NCBI RefSeq assembly: GCF_007993755.1 | Contig: NZ_CP042467.1 | Coordinates: 3,744,001-3,808,000 of the forward strand | Source of the DNA: Microvenator marinus | Lineage (GTDB): Bacteria; Myxococcota_A; Bradymonadia; Bradymonadales; Bradymonadaceae | Direction: 5' to 3' | DNA: 64,000 nt | Part shown: positions 17,917 to 27,242 of the stretch, piece by piece | Layout: every line of letters begins with the position of its first letter | How positions within the stretch are numbered: the first letter of the stretch is position 1 | Position numbers and translations under genes: made by a program | The notes under the pieces: model-generated | Told to the model about the DNA's origin: nothing | The model's input: only the letters and a program-made list of their open reading frames with translations | Databases searched by the model: none

Positions 17917-18840
17917 CTACTTCGACTCGTCTCTGAACTTTCGAAACTCTTCCCTCAACTCGTCCAACGCAGCCTTTGTTGCGGCGAGCTCGGCCTTTGT
18001 TGCGGCGAGCTCGGCCTTTGTTGCGGCGAGCTCGGCCTTTGTTGCGGCGAGCTCGGCCTTTGTTGCGGCGAGCTCGGCCTCGGTCGCAGCCAACTTCTCC
18101 TTGGTTGCCGCGAGTTCCTCCCTAGTGCGCCTGTGCTCCTCACGTTCCGCGTCATCAACGGCGAACTCTTCTCGCAGCGCCTGAATGATGTTGATAGCGC
18201 GATCTTTGTCTATGTTCTTGTCGTTATCCCCGATTTTCATCATGTCCTCCATTAGCTTTTTCTTGGCTTCGACTCTAAGGTTTTTGGTCCGCGATAGCAA
18301 CTCCAACGAATCAACAAAATCCTCGCCGCTACTTGGGATGCGCGCTGATCGGCGCAGCCACTGGTACCTCGGAACGTTTGGCAATTCTGTGGCAACAATG
18401 AGCAAAATGGGTCCAAACTCCGGTGATCCAAAACGCCAGATTCCTGGTGTGCCCGTGCCATGAAAAAGGTGGGGAGTCCGAAGAATGTCTGAAGGTTTTC
18501 GGTAACACACAATGACCATGGCGGGGACAAATGGATGAGGCCGGTCCTTGATACGAATCGAGGTGAACCTCTCAACCGTCGTCGCGAGCTTTAGCCAACT
18601 TCTAGCAAGATCACCAATTCCCGGCGCGTCTGAAAAATGCTCCACGAGAACTTCGCGCTGAGCCAGGTACATTGCCAAATCTCCCCAGAAACTGATCGGA
18701 GATTTAGCTGCAAACGAAGCATTCACGCGGCGGCGACCCTTTTGGGTGTTGGTTGAAAGCTCTGGGATAAAGGCTCGCAGAATCGCCAAGAACCAGAACT
18801 GATGCGGATATCTTATATCGAAGTTGTGTAAGTCTGACAT
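17917..18840 (-). CDS. Orphan protein with heptad coiled-coil C-terminus
   Basis: A 307-residue protein of unrecognised family. The ATG at 18840 is chosen because AGGAGGAGG lies directly upstream. The first 200 residues are a mixed globular domain with Trp/Phe-rich segments (HQFWFLAILRAFIPE, ISFWGDLAMYL, TPGIWRFGSPEFGP). Residues of about 240-295 are a long coiled coil made of the heptad AATKAEL, repeated five times exactly with degenerate copies either side, followed by DELREEFRKFRDESK. The DNA under the heptads is a 21-bp tandem repeat. A 34-bp element shared with another orphan gene lies upstream. No catalytic motif is visible; a scaffolding role is possible but unproven. Confidence 0.65.
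   Translation of the reverse strand: MSDLHNFDIRYPHQFWFLAILRAFIPELSTNTQKGRRRVNASFAAKSPISFWGDLAMYLAQREVLVEHFSDAPGIGDLARSWLKLATTVERFTSIRIKDRPHPFVPAMVIVCYRKPSDILRTPHLFHGTGTPGIWRFGSPEFGPILLIVATELPNVPRYQWLRRSARIPSSGEDFVDSLELLSRTKNLRVEAKKKLMEDMMKIGDNDKNIDKDRAINIIQALREEFAVDDAEREEHRRTREELAATKEKLAATEAELAATKAELAATKAELAATKAELAATKAELAATKAALDELREEFRKFRDESK
17972..18076. repeat. 21-bp tandem repeat, five perfect copies
   Basis: Five identical 21-base units start at 17972, 17993, 18014, 18035 and 18056, with degenerate continuations on the downstream side. The unit is an exact multiple of three and encodes seven residues (AATKAEL) on the minus strand. Copy-number change by slippage would therefore lengthen or shorten the coiled coil without a frameshift. 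Confidence 0.95.
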
Positions 18841-18875
18841 AGGTTCCCTCCTCCTGAATGGGAAAGTGGTTACCC

Positions 18876-18909
18876 ATATTTTCGGACGATTTGCCGAAGT
18901 GTTGCGAAA
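18876..18909 (-). promoter_or_regulatory. 34-bp bipartite element, copy 1
   Basis: On the minus strand this reads TTTCGCAACAC, 11 variable bases, then GTCCGAAAATAT. It ends 35 bases before the ATG of the orphan coiled-coil gene. The same two halves with identical spacing occur before another orphan gene (27890-27923). It starts just beyond the stop codon of the ABC-F gene. A promoter for an alternative sigma factor or an operator are both possible. Confidence 0.6.
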
Positions 18910-18914
18910 TTTTC

Positions 18915-20387
18915 TCAAAAAAGTGTCTCGAGTGGCGTGAGGCCCAGATTTTTCGCAAACTGAAGATCGTGGGTGACCACCACAAGTGATCCCCCAAAAT
19001 CTTCTAGAGCGCTCTCGAACTTCTCGATGGCCTCGATATCGAGGTCGTTGGTGGGCTCGTCCAACACGATTAAGGCAGGTTGCCGGACTAGTCCTTCAGC
19101 CATCGCAAGCTTTCTAAGCTGACCTGGTGAAGCGGGAAGGTCGTTGAGGAAGATTTCGACATCAAACCCGAGGGCGGCGGCGGTATGAAGCATCTTGCTG
19201 CGCGCATCGCCTCCGTGATCCTTTGCCATGGAAAAAACCTGAGCGCGGTCGGGTTCTTGTTCAATCCAAATCAGCTCATCCTTTGGGATTCGAAGTTCCG
19301 CTACTAGTCTTCTCAAGAGAGTGGATTTGCCGCATCCATTTTCGCCTTTAACCCAGAATCGCGAATCTCCGGATACTCGCAAAATACTTGGACCTTGGTC
19401 CTGGTCCTCGAATTGTTTGAACCAGAGTTCGTCGCCGATATCGAATTCCGCCAATACTTTCTTGTAGTCCCCAGTATCAATTCTAATCTCCCTGGACTTT
19501 TCGGGTCGAGGCAAGTCCTCAAGCTCCCGATTGAGTCTTTGAACCTCTCGGCTGAGCACGCCGGCACTTCGCCCGATTCGGGCTTCGGCAGATTCTGCGC
19601 ACCCCTTGGCCAACATTCCCCTGGCGTCGGAGTCTTTGACGCCCTTCATGCGATGCTTGGCGCACAGACTCAATTTTGAACTCTCGTGTTGCGCTCGCGT
19701 TTGGTTCAGGAGTTTCTGGGCCGCCCTTGCCTCGTCCTGTGCTCGATTCAGGGCTTCTACTTCAAGACGTGCCTGCTCTTGCCAGAATGGGCGCGCATCG
19801 GAATACGAGCCCGTCCATTGAACGGCGGTGCCCCGATACAGTCGAACGGTATGATTCGTGCCACGGTCGAGGAGGTCACGGTCATGCGACACCACGATTC
19901 CTACGCCTCTGAACGAGCGCATTGCCTCGAGCAAGACCTCCTTTCCACGCGCATCGAGATGATTCGTGGGTTCGTCCAGAATGAGTACGTCGTTTGGTCG
20001 GCTAAGGACTTCGGCGAGTTGCCACCGTCGGCGCTCTCCGGCCGAGAGCGTTTCCCAGCGAGAGAACGATTCCGGGTCGAGGTCGAAGATCGAGAGCCAT
20101 TTGAGGCTCTGACGAGAAAACTCCCAGGCGAAATCGGCCAGCGCGTCTTGGTGTGGAATGGCCTGCGCTTGCCGTGTGACTCGGCGCGTCTTGGGTAAGA
20201 CTTGGCCCAAAACGGGTTCGAGTTCGCCTGTGAGCAGTTGAAGCAGTGTGGATTTACCGCTGCCATTGGCTCCGACTACGCCTGTCCAACCTGAAGAAAA
20301 ATGCAGGTTTAGATGTTGTAGTAACGAGCTTTGTTGGGGATATGAAAAAGAAACGTCCACAAGACGGACGTCTGTGATGCCGGACAT
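18915..20387 (-). CDS. ABC-F ATPase (ribosome-associated type)
   Basis: A 490-residue protein with two ATP-binding cassettes and no membrane segment. The start at 20387 follows GGAGG. Cassette 1 has GANGSGKSTLL, the signature LSAGERRR and LILDEPTNHLD. Cassette 2 has GENGCGKSTLL, the divergent signature SPGQLRK and LIVLDEPTNDLD. The interdomain linker at about residues 205-290 is charged and helical, as in ABC-F proteins that act on the ribosomal P-tRNA or protect ribosomes from antibiotics. It is shorter than EttA or Uup (550-630 residues). Whether it is a housekeeping translation factor or a resistance factor cannot be decided here. No regulatory leader ORF was noted in the upstream gap. Confidence 0.85.
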   Translation of the reverse strand: MSGITDVRLVDVSFSYPQQSSLLQHLNLHFSSGWTGVVGANGSGKSTLLQLLTGELEPVLGQVLPKTRRVTRQAQAIPHQDALADFAWEFSRQSLKWLSIFDLDPESFSRWETLSAGERRRWQLAEVLSRPNDVLILDEPTNHLDARGKEVLLEAMRSFRGVGIVVSHDRDLLDRGTNHTVRLYRGTAVQWTGSYSDARPFWQEQARLEVEALNRAQDEARAAQKLLNQTRAQHESSKLSLCAKHRMKGVKDSDARGMLAKGCAESAEARIGRSAGVLSREVQRLNRELEDLPRPEKSREIRIDTGDYKKVLAEFDIGDELWFKQFEDQDQGPSILRVSGDSRFWVKGENGCGKSTLLRRLVAELRIPKDELIWIEQEPDRAQVFSMAKDHGGDARSKMLHTAAALGFDVEIFLNDLPASPGQLRKLAMAEGLVRQPALIVLDEPTNDLDIEAIEKFESALEDFGGSLVVVTHDLQFAKNLGLTPLETLF

Positions 20388-20565
20388 AGCAACCTCCAAA
20401 AAACAATTTCAAGTTGAATTGAAAACACGTCTTTTAAAGGTTTTAGCGCATGACACCTTTGGGCTATGAGGACTCGAAATGGCTCGGCAGAATGAGAGTT
20501 TCAGCGGAACCATGTGAAGCATTCTGCCCGCTTCTCGCCAAAAATGCAATCCACCGGATCACGCC

Positions 20566-21414
20566 ATGAATAGACTTGCCCAAAATATTGAACGACTGAT
20601 GGGAGTGGCTCCGCGCCATATCACGGGTCTCCACGGTGGTTCCGTGTCTCAAGTCTATCGCGCTCAGTTGGGGTCTGAATGGGTTGTGATCAAGGTCGAT
20701 TCGCCAGAAAAGCTGGGCATAGAATCGCAAATGCTCCGATATCTTGGGACCCAAACGGCTCTTGAGCTGCCCGAGGTATTGGTTTGCGAGGATGGACTGC
20801 TCGTCATGACGTATGTTGAGAACGATGGAGATAGTGGCGCCAAGGCAGAAGACTCGGCGGCGGCTATGCTTGCGGGTCTACACAACATCGAAGCTGACGC
20901 GTTCGGTTTTGAGTTCGATACGCTCATCGGCGGGCTTCATCAGCCCAATCCATGGACCAAGAGCTGGGTTGAGTTTTTTGGTGAGCACCGACTTCGCCAC
21001 ATGGCAACTGAGTGCTCAAATCATGGGCAACTGGGGCCGCGTGAGATTGATGCGGTGGAGGATTTGATCTCTAAACTGCCCGAACTATTGCCGGCTGAGT
21101 CCACACCGAGGCTGATTCACGGGGATCTTTGGGGCGGCAACATCCTGTTCAATCAGGGAAGAGTTGCTGGCCTGGTCGACCCCGCGATCTATTTTGCGGA
21201 TGCCGAGATCGAACTCGCGTTTTCCACCTTGTTCTCTACGTTTTCGCCGCGGTTCTACAAAGTCTACAGCGAGTTGATGCCGATCGCTGAGGGCTTCTGG
21301 GAGTGGAGAAAAGAGCTCTACAATGTCTATCCACTCCTGGTTCATGTGCGGTTGTTTGGCGGCTCGTATCGTGCCCAGCTGATGGGTAGTGTTTCAAAAC
21401 TGCTTCGTCTTTGA
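20566..21414 (+). CDS. Fructosamine kinase family protein
   Basis: A 282-residue member of the fructosamine-3-kinase / aminoglycoside phosphotransferase superfamily. Matching segments are LHGGSVSQVYRAQL with the ATP-binding strands, the Lys in VVIKVDSP, LIGGLHQPNPWTKSWVEFFGEHRL, the catalytic loop LIHGDLWGGNILFN, the metal-binding DPAIYFADAEIELAF, and LYNVYPLLVHVRLFGGSY. These occur in the same order and spacing as bacterial FN3K homologues of about 290 residues. The likely role is phosphorylation of ketosamines (glycated amines) to promote deglycation. It is transcribed divergently from the ABC-F gene and converges on the GspE/PilB gene with an 11-base gap. Confidence 0.86.
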   Translation: MNRLAQNIERLMGVAPRHITGLHGGSVSQVYRAQLGSEWVVIKVDSPEKLGIESQMLRYLGTQTALELPEVLVCEDGLLVMTYVENDGDSGAKAEDSAAAMLAGLHNIEADAFGFEFDTLIGGLHQPNPWTKSWVEFFGEHRLRHMATECSNHGQLGPREIDAVEDLISKLPELLPAESTPRLIHGDLWGGNILFNQGRVAGLVDPAIYFADAEIELAFSTLFSTFSPRFYKVYSELMPIAEGFWEWRKELYNVYPLLVHVRLFGGSYRAQLMGSVSKLLRL

Positions 21415-21425
21415 AGTGTTGGTCG

Positions 21426-23117
21426 TTACATGGGGTGCGGTGCCATTTGTTCAATGGAGAGTGTTTTGGGGACTTCGTCTAGCGGCGTGATGCCGCGCAA
21501 GACGAGTTCGATGAGGTGATTTCGGATTGGTTTGAGTCCCGACTTGTATCCGATATGGCGCAGGTCATCTACGGTCAGTTGGCGCGAGATTCCCTGGCGA
21601 AAAGCTTCGTCGACGCGCAGGAATTCGAAGGTGGCAATCCGGCCGCGGGTTCCTTTCCCTTCGCAACGCGCGCATCCCTTTCCCCGGAAACATTTGAAAT
21701 GTTGAGGCACTTCGCCGGAGAAGAGTTCCGAGAGGATCTCTGGGTCAGGTTCGGCGGGTTCGCGGCAATGCTCACAAATTCTGCGTACCAGGCGCTGCGC
21801 GACCACCGCGATTAGTTCGGAAGCGAGGGAATTGGGGTGAATCTCGAGGTCGAAGAGGCGTTGGACCGCGTCCACAGCGTCGTTGCAGTGAAGGGTGGAG
21901 AGCACCAAGTGCCCTGTCTGTGACGCGCGAATCGCCTCGAGCGCGGTTTCGTGGTCTCGGATTTCGCCCACCAAAATAACGTCGGGGTCTTCGCGCACAA
22001 AGGCGCGCATCGCGTCCGCAAAGTTGAAGCCGATTTCGGAATTGACCTGGGTTTGCTGAACGCCAGCAATTGCATACTCGATGGGGTCTTCGACCGTAAT
22101 GATCTTGATCGATGGGTCTTGGGCGAGCTCCATGAGCCCCGCGTAGAGAGTGGTGGATTTCCCAGAGCCCGTAGGGCCGACCACCAAGATGAGGCCTTGC
22201 GGGCTGTTTAGAACCCGGCGATAGCGCGCCGCTTCCGATTCTTGAAAGCCAAGGTCCTCGACCGTGAGCACCTTCTTGTTTTGCGGCAAAAGGCGGATCA
22301 CAAGGTGCTCGCCATAGAGCGAAGGCTGGGTCTGGATTCTCAGGTCGAAAATCGTATTGTGGGCACGCCTTCGCATGCGTCCACCTTGAGGCAGGCGCTT
22401 TTCGGTGATGTCCATGTTGGCGTTGATTTTCACCACGTTGACGATGCCGCGTAGCTCCATCGCTGAGATTGTGATGCGTCGAACTTCTTCGAGGTGACCG
22501 TCGACGCGGTAGCGTAGCTTGACCTGGTCTTCGTACTTCTCGAGGTGAATATCACTGGCTCTGGCGCCGATAGCATCGAGCAAGATGCCTTCAAAGAGGT
22601 CGACCATTCGCGAGTGATACTGGGAGCTTTCGAGGAGGTCTTCTGGCTTTACCTGAGGGAGATCTTGGGTGGATTGGCCTTCGCGTGCGAGCTTTGCGAG
22701 GGAGAGAATCCGCTTGAAATCAGTGTGTGTGACCAGCAATCGCCGAGTTTGAACGGCGCCCATGGCGAGCGAGACCTCTTCGAAGGGTGCAAAGGGGTGT
22801 GTTGCTGCGACCACAGCCACCTTCTTTTCGAGTCGGATCGGGACCACTTCTTCGTGCTCCATATAGGTCATGGGGAGCACGCCGATGACCGACTGGTCTA
22901 CCTCATTGAGGACTTCGTCGGCTCTGGCGATAGGGATCTTGTGGAGCTTTGAAGCCGCGTCCAAAAAGTCCATTTCTGAGATTGCTCCAGCGTGAATGAG
23001 TTCGTCGATCACGCTGGTTTTTGCGGCTTGTGCGTGGGCCTTTGCGTCCTGAATCGCGGCGGGCGAAATCTCGCGCATTTTTTGGATTTCTTGGAGCAAA
23101 AGATCTTTAGCAATCAT
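21426..23117 (-). CDS. GspE/PilB-type secretion ATPase
   Basis: A 563-residue ATPase of the type II secretion/type IV pilus family. Residues 1-150 form an N-terminal GSPII_E-like domain. The core has Walker A (GPTGSGKSTTLYAGL), the Asp box (IITVEDPIEYAI), Walker B (DPDVILVGEIRDHETA) and the His box (TGHLVLSTLHCNDAV). A C4 zinc site (CEHC and, later, CxxC in GKGCARCEGKG) precedes the C-terminal segment. It would drive pseudopilus or pilus assembly at the inner membrane. No other pilus or secretion gene adjoins it. Length and motifs are normal, so an active enzyme is expected; GspE versus PilB cannot be decided. Confidence 0.9.
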   Translation of the reverse strand: MIAKDLLLQEIQKMREISPAAIQDAKAHAQAAKTSVIDELIHAGAISEMDFLDAASKLHKIPIARADEVLNEVDQSVIGVLPMTYMEHEEVVPIRLEKKVAVVAATHPFAPFEEVSLAMGAVQTRRLLVTHTDFKRILSLAKLAREGQSTQDLPQVKPEDLLESSQYHSRMVDLFEGILLDAIGARASDIHLEKYEDQVKLRYRVDGHLEEVRRITISAMELRGIVNVVKINANMDITEKRLPQGGRMRRRAHNTIFDLRIQTQPSLYGEHLVIRLLPQNKKVLTVEDLGFQESEAARYRRVLNSPQGLILVVGPTGSGKSTTLYAGLMELAQDPSIKIITVEDPIEYAIAGVQQTQVNSEIGFNFADAMRAFVREDPDVILVGEIRDHETALEAIRASQTGHLVLSTLHCNDAVDAVQRLFDLEIHPNSLASELIAVVAQRLVRRICEHCREPAEPDPEILSELFSGEVPQHFKCFRGKGCARCEGKGTRGRIATFEFLRVDEAFRQGISRQLTVDDLRHIGYKSGLKPIRNHLIELVLRGITPLDEVPKTLSIEQMAPHPM

Positions 23118-23228
23118 GGGTTTTTAGCCGTTTTCGGGGAGGTCTGACGTGGGAGGATGGCGTGGGTTGACCTTGGTTTTATGGCCGGACAGGTGTAGAG
23201 TATCGCAGCTTCAAATCAGGTCAATGCT

Positions 23229-26200
23229 ATGTCTCAGTTTGTTCATCTCCACGTCCATACTCAGTATTCGCTTCTCGACGGTGCGCTTCGCATTCCGGAC
23301 TTGATGTCCAAAGTCAAAGAGATGGGGATGGGAGCCGTGGCGATGACAGACCACGGCAATTTGTACGGTGCTGTGGACTTCCAAAAGGCGGCGAAAAAGA
23401 AGGGGCTCAAGTCGATTATCGGCTGTGAGATGTACGTCACCCTGCAGCCTTACACCGAGAGCACAGACCCTAAGAGCTATCACCTCACCGTGCTCGCCCA
23501 GAACCTCAAAGGCTATAAGAATCTGATGCTCCTGAATTCGTACGGGTGGCTCTATGGCCTTCATGAGCGCACGAACACGCCGCGGATAGATTTTGAGCTC
23601 TTAAGTCAGCATCATGAGGGCTTGATCGTTCTCAGCGGGGACCTCGGCGGTGAGGTCAACCAGCAGATTCTGCGCGGGGAGCTCGCACAGGCGCGTGAAA
23701 CGGCGACCAAGTATCGCGACCTGCTTGGGCCGGACCACTATTACCTCGAGCTCATGGACAACGCGCTCGATGAGCAACGCAAGTGCAATGAGGAGCTCAT
23801 TCAAATCGGCGAGGAGCTTGGAATTCCATTGGTTGCGACGAGCGATTGTCATTACCTCAATCGTGAGGACGCAAGGGCCCATGCGGTTCTAATGTGTATT
23901 CAGCTTGGGAAATCGGTGGATTTGGAGCGGGTGCTCGAACACGGTGTAGACCAGCTCTATGTGAGAAGTCCCGACGAGATGATTCAGGCGTTTAGCCACG
24001 TGCCTGAGGCCATTTCAAATACGGTCAAGATCGCCGAGATGTGCGACCTCGAAATCCCGCTTGGGCAAGTCTTTTTACCGCAATACGACGTGCCAGAGGA
24101 GTTCTTGAAGTCCGGTGAGATAACCGACATCAAGGTCGGTATCCGGGAGTACTTCAAGTTCATTTCGCGTGAGGGTTTGCAGGCGCGTTTCGATGAGTTT
24201 AGTTCCATAGGCAAGGCGGTTGATGAGGACGAGTATCGCGAACGCCTCGAGGTTGAGCTCGACGTGATTTGCAATATGGACTTCCCAGGATACTTCCTCA
24301 TCGTTTGGGACTTCATCAACTGGGCCAAAGAAAACGGAATTCCGGTTGGGCCAGGTCGCGGTTCGGGTGCCGGCTCACTGGTTGCGTACGCGATGTCGAT
24401 TACAGATATCGACCCAATTCCTTACGAACTTCTCTTCGAGCGCTTCTTGAATCCTGAGCGCGTCTCGATGCCGGACTTCGATATCGACTTCTGCATGAAC
24501 AGGCGCCTCGAGGTCATTCAGTACGTCACCGAGAAGTACGGGCAGCATAACGTGGGCCAGATTATCACCTACGGGCAGCTCAAGGCGCGTGCCTGTATCC
24601 GCGACGTTGGGCGTGCGCTGAACTTTAGTTTTGGAGAGACGGACCGTATCGCAAAGCTCGTCCCTGAAGAGCTCGGAATCTCGCTTGAGGACGCACTCAA
24701 AAAGGAGCCTCGTCTCCAGGAGATGTGCGACGCCGAGCCCGCCGTCAAAGACCTCTTTGATATCGCGCTCTCGCTCGAAAACCTCAACCGTCAGGCGGGC
24801 ATCCACGCGGCGGGTGTGGTGATTTCCGAGGGCGTACTCTGGGATTACGTCCCGATTTGTCGTGGCGCAAACGGCGAGATTGTCACGCAGTTTGCGAAGA
24901 ACGAGGTTGAGGAAGCGGGCCTTGTGAAGTTCGACTTCTTGGGACTCAAGACGCTCACGGTGGTGGACGACGCGGTGCGGCTTATCAATCACCAGCGCGG
25001 CATCCGTGGTGAAGAGCCCTTTGATATTCGGACTATTCCGCTCGACGATCCGTCGGTCTACAAGTTGATTTCTGCCGGAAATACCACGGGTGTCTTCCAG
25101 CTAGAGTCCTCGGGTTTCCAAGAACTCCTTATCAAGCTCAAGCCCGACTGCTTTGAGGATATCGTGGCTGCGGTGGCGCTCTACCGTCCGGGACCGCTCG
25201 GCTCGGGCATGGTGGACGATTTCGTGGACCGCAAACACGGGCGAAAGCGCGTGGAGTACCCGCACCCATGGCTCGAGGAAACGCTCAAACCTACGTATGG
25301 TGTGATGGTCTATCAGGAACAGGTGATGCGTACGGCGCAGGTGATGGCGGGCTATACGCTCGGTGGCGCCGATATTTTGCGGCGCGCGATGGGCAAGAAG
25401 AAGCCTGAGGAAATGGCCAAACAAAAGGCTATTTTCATTGAAGGCGCCGAGAAACTCGAGGTTGAAACACGCAAAGCGGAAGAGATCTTCGAACTGATGG
25501 AGTTCTTCGCGGGCTACGGCTTCAACAAGTCGCACTCGGCCGCATACGCGCTCATCACCTATCAAACCGCGTATTTGAAATGCCATTACGAAGTGGAATT
25601 CATGGCGGCTCTGATGACGAACGACCGTGATAACACGGATAAAATCGTTCGATTCATCAACGAAGCTAAAGGCATGGGGATCGATGTTTTGCCTCCCGAC
25701 GTCAACGAATCCGGGCTCGATTTCGGTGTGGTCGAGGGCAAGATTCGCTTCGGACTCGGTGCTATCAAGGGTGTTGGAGCAGCGGTGATCGAGACGATCG
25801 TCGAGACGCGGAACGAGGGTGGTAGGTTTAAGAATATCTTTGATTTCTGTGCTCGTGTGGACTCGAAGAAGCTCAATAAACGCACGCTTGAGACGCTGGT
25901 GCGTTGTGGGGCGTTTGACTCGGTTGGGCCGCACGACGGCTCGCTCTATATCGGTGATATTGCCCTCGCCCGCGCGCAGATGGTGGCCGTGATTGACCAG
26001 GCCGTTGACCAGGGCTCTAAGGCACAACACGACAAGGCTGTAGGGCAGTCGAGCCTCTTTGGAATGATGGCGCCCGCGGCGCAGGAGACGTTCTTAGAAG
26101 TCTCGTTCCCGGACGTTCCGGCGCTTTCGGACACGGAGATTCTGGACTCTGAGAAGACGCTCCTTGGGTTCTACGTGACCGGGCATCCCCTAGATCGGTT

Positions 26201-26789
26201 TGACCGAGAAGTCGGCCTCTACGGGGTCACAGCAGCGGCTCAGATCGTTCAGTACGGGAACAACCGCGATACGGTGGCAGTGGCTGGCGTGATTACGGAA
26301 TATCGCGAGCGACCGCTCAAGAGCGGCAACGGTCGTATGGCATTCCTTCAGTTTGAGGATAAGTCGGGTGCGGTTGAGGTCCTTGTGTTCGCCTCGGTTT
26401 TTGCGGAGTACGAGGAGACCATCAAGTCCGGGCAGCCGCTTCTGGTCAAAGGATCCGTGTTTGAAGACGGGGATGGTGACGCCAAACAACGCAAGGTTCG
26501 TGCTGAGAGTTTTGTGCAGATGGCCGAAGCCCGGCGCGAGCGGGTGACCAAGGTGAAGCTTGAGATCAACGTTTCTGAGGTCAAGAACGGGGAGCTCGAG
26601 AAAGTGCAGCAACTTCTTCGAGACCACGCTGGCACATGTCAGACAAGCCTCGCCATGTGCCTTGACCGCGAACACGGGCAAGGCCGTGTGGAACTCAGCC
26701 TCTCTGAACAATTCTGGGTGGACCCCACAGACGAATTCTTGATGAACGTTGAGAGGGTCTTTCGGCGTTCGATTGTGACGATGGCGTAG
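23229..26789 (+). CDS. dnaE: DNA polymerase III alpha subunit
   Basis: The replicative polymerase catalytic subunit, 1186 residues, the normal size of DnaE. The N-terminal PHP domain starts with FVHLHVHTQYSLLDGA. The palm has GPGRGSGAGSLVAY and the catalytic aspartates in MPDFDIDF. The fingers contain GVMVYQEQVMRTAQVMAGYTLGGADILRRAMGKKK. A helix-hairpin-helix lies in FGLGAIKGVG and an OB-fold in VAVAGVITEYRERP...GRMAFLQFEDKSG. It synthesises DNA 5' to 3' in the replisome together with the beta clamp. The gene stands alone between the GspE/PilB gene (divergent) and the TPR gene (convergent, one base between stops). Confidence 0.98.
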   Translation: MSQFVHLHVHTQYSLLDGALRIPDLMSKVKEMGMGAVAMTDHGNLYGAVDFQKAAKKKGLKSIIGCEMYVTLQPYTESTDPKSYHLTVLAQNLKGYKNLMLLNSYGWLYGLHERTNTPRIDFELLSQHHEGLIVLSGDLGGEVNQQILRGELAQARETATKYRDLLGPDHYYLELMDNALDEQRKCNEELIQIGEELGIPLVATSDCHYLNREDARAHAVLMCIQLGKSVDLERVLEHGVDQLYVRSPDEMIQAFSHVPEAISNTVKIAEMCDLEIPLGQVFLPQYDVPEEFLKSGEITDIKVGIREYFKFISREGLQARFDEFSSIGKAVDEDEYRERLEVELDVICNMDFPGYFLIVWDFINWAKENGIPVGPGRGSGAGSLVAYAMSITDIDPIPYELLFERFLNPERVSMPDFDIDFCMNRRLEVIQYVTEKYGQHNVGQIITYGQLKARACIRDVGRALNFSFGETDRIAKLVPEELGISLEDALKKEPRLQEMCDAEPAVKDLFDIALSLENLNRQAGIHAAGVVISEGVLWDYVPICRGANGEIVTQFAKNEVEEAGLVKFDFLGLKTLTVVDDAVRLINHQRGIRGEEPFDIRTIPLDDPSVYKLISAGNTTGVFQLESSGFQELLIKLKPDCFEDIVAAVALYRPGPLGSGMVDDFVDRKHGRKRVEYPHPWLEETLKPTYGVMVYQEQVMRTAQVMAGYTLGGADILRRAMGKKKPEEMAKQKAIFIEGAEKLEVETRKAEEIFELMEFFAGYGFNKSHSAAYALITYQTAYLKCHYEVEFMAALMTNDRDNTDKIVRFINEAKGMGIDVLPPDVNESGLDFGVVEGKIRFGLGAIKGVGAAVIETIVETRNEGGRFKNIFDFCARVDSKKLNKRTLETLVRCGAFDSVGPHDGSLYIGDIALARAQMVAVIDQAVDQGSKAQHDKAVGQSSLFGMMAPAAQETFLEVSFPDVPALSDTEILDSEKTLLGFYVTGHPLDRFDREVGLYGVTAAAQIVQYGNNRDTVAVAGVITEYRERPLKSGNGRMAFLQFEDKSGAVEVLVFASVFAEYEETIKSGQPLLVKGSVFEDGDGDAKQRKVRAESFVQMAEARRERVTKVKLEINVSEVKNGELEKVQQLLRDHAGTCQTSLAMCLDREHGQGRVELSLSEQFWVDPTDEFLMNVERVFRRSIVTMA

Positions 26790-26790
26790 G

Positions 26791-27231
26791 TCAAGCCTGC
26801 GCTTCTACAGAGCTGGCCGCATTGCCAACCCGTTGAATCACGGCCAAAGAGAAGCCTGCGCGCTGAACCTGTGGTGTTTGCTGCCGAGGCTCAAGTTCCG
26901 GGTTGTAGCCCTTATTGAACACAGGGTTCAAGAGCTCCACCGCGTTGGTGAACTTGTAGTTGAGCATATAGATCTCAGCGAGCGAGATAGCCACGTCGTC
27001 ATTGTCCGGGGCGCCTTTGTGCGCGAGCTTCGCGTCCTCAAGAGCTTCTTCAACTCGGCCTAAATGGCGCAACGCTTCGGCACGCATCGTGCGAAACTGC
27101 CACACATCAGGCTTGACCTTGATAAGCTCGTTGAGCGCCGTGAGCGCTGATTCCCAACGCTCCTCCGAGAGGTGGAAGTACGCCACAGCAGCCATTTTTT
27201 CGATAAGTTCTTCAAATTTTGGATCGTACAT
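26791..27231 (-). CDS. Small TPR protein
   Basis: A 146-residue helical protein. The ATG at 27231 follows AGGTGG; a GTG three codons earlier is the alternative. Residues of about 10-110 contain three TPR-like units: FHLSEERWESALTALNELIKV, WQFRTMRAEALRHLGRVEEALEDAKLAH and VAISLAEIYMLNYKFTNAVELLNPV. The C-terminal tail is polar (PRQQTPQ). Size and repeat layout recall SycD/LcrH-type secretion chaperones, but no specific signature was confirmed. It is 11 bases downstream of an orphan Gly/Ala-rich gene and forms an operon with it, so the two proteins may interact. Confidence 0.7.
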   Translation of the reverse strand: MYDPKFEELIEKMAAVAYFHLSEERWESALTALNELIKVKPDVWQFRTMRAEALRHLGRVEEALEDAKLAHKGAPDNDDVAISLAEIYMLNYKFTNAVELLNPVFNKGYNPELEPRQQTPQVQRAGFSLAVIQRVGNAASSVEAQA

Positions 27232-27242
27232 GTTTTCCACCT

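Noticed and set aside
17972-18076. Regular direct repeats that might suggest a CRISPR array
   Set aside because: Units are contiguous with no spacers, are 21 bases long and in frame within a gene, so this is a coding tandem repeat.
18841-18918. Longer N-terminus for the coiled-coil orphan (extra 26 residues), and likewise 31 extra residues for the gene starting at 27839
   Set aside because: Both extensions are translations of the shared 34-bp element and lie upstream of strong ribosome sites. The similarity of the two extensions comes from the DNA element, not from protein coding.
20400-20565. Possible leader peptide or attenuator before the ABC-F gene
   Set aside because: Only a short imperfect TTCAA/TTGAA repeat was seen, with no convincing leader ORF plus terminator.
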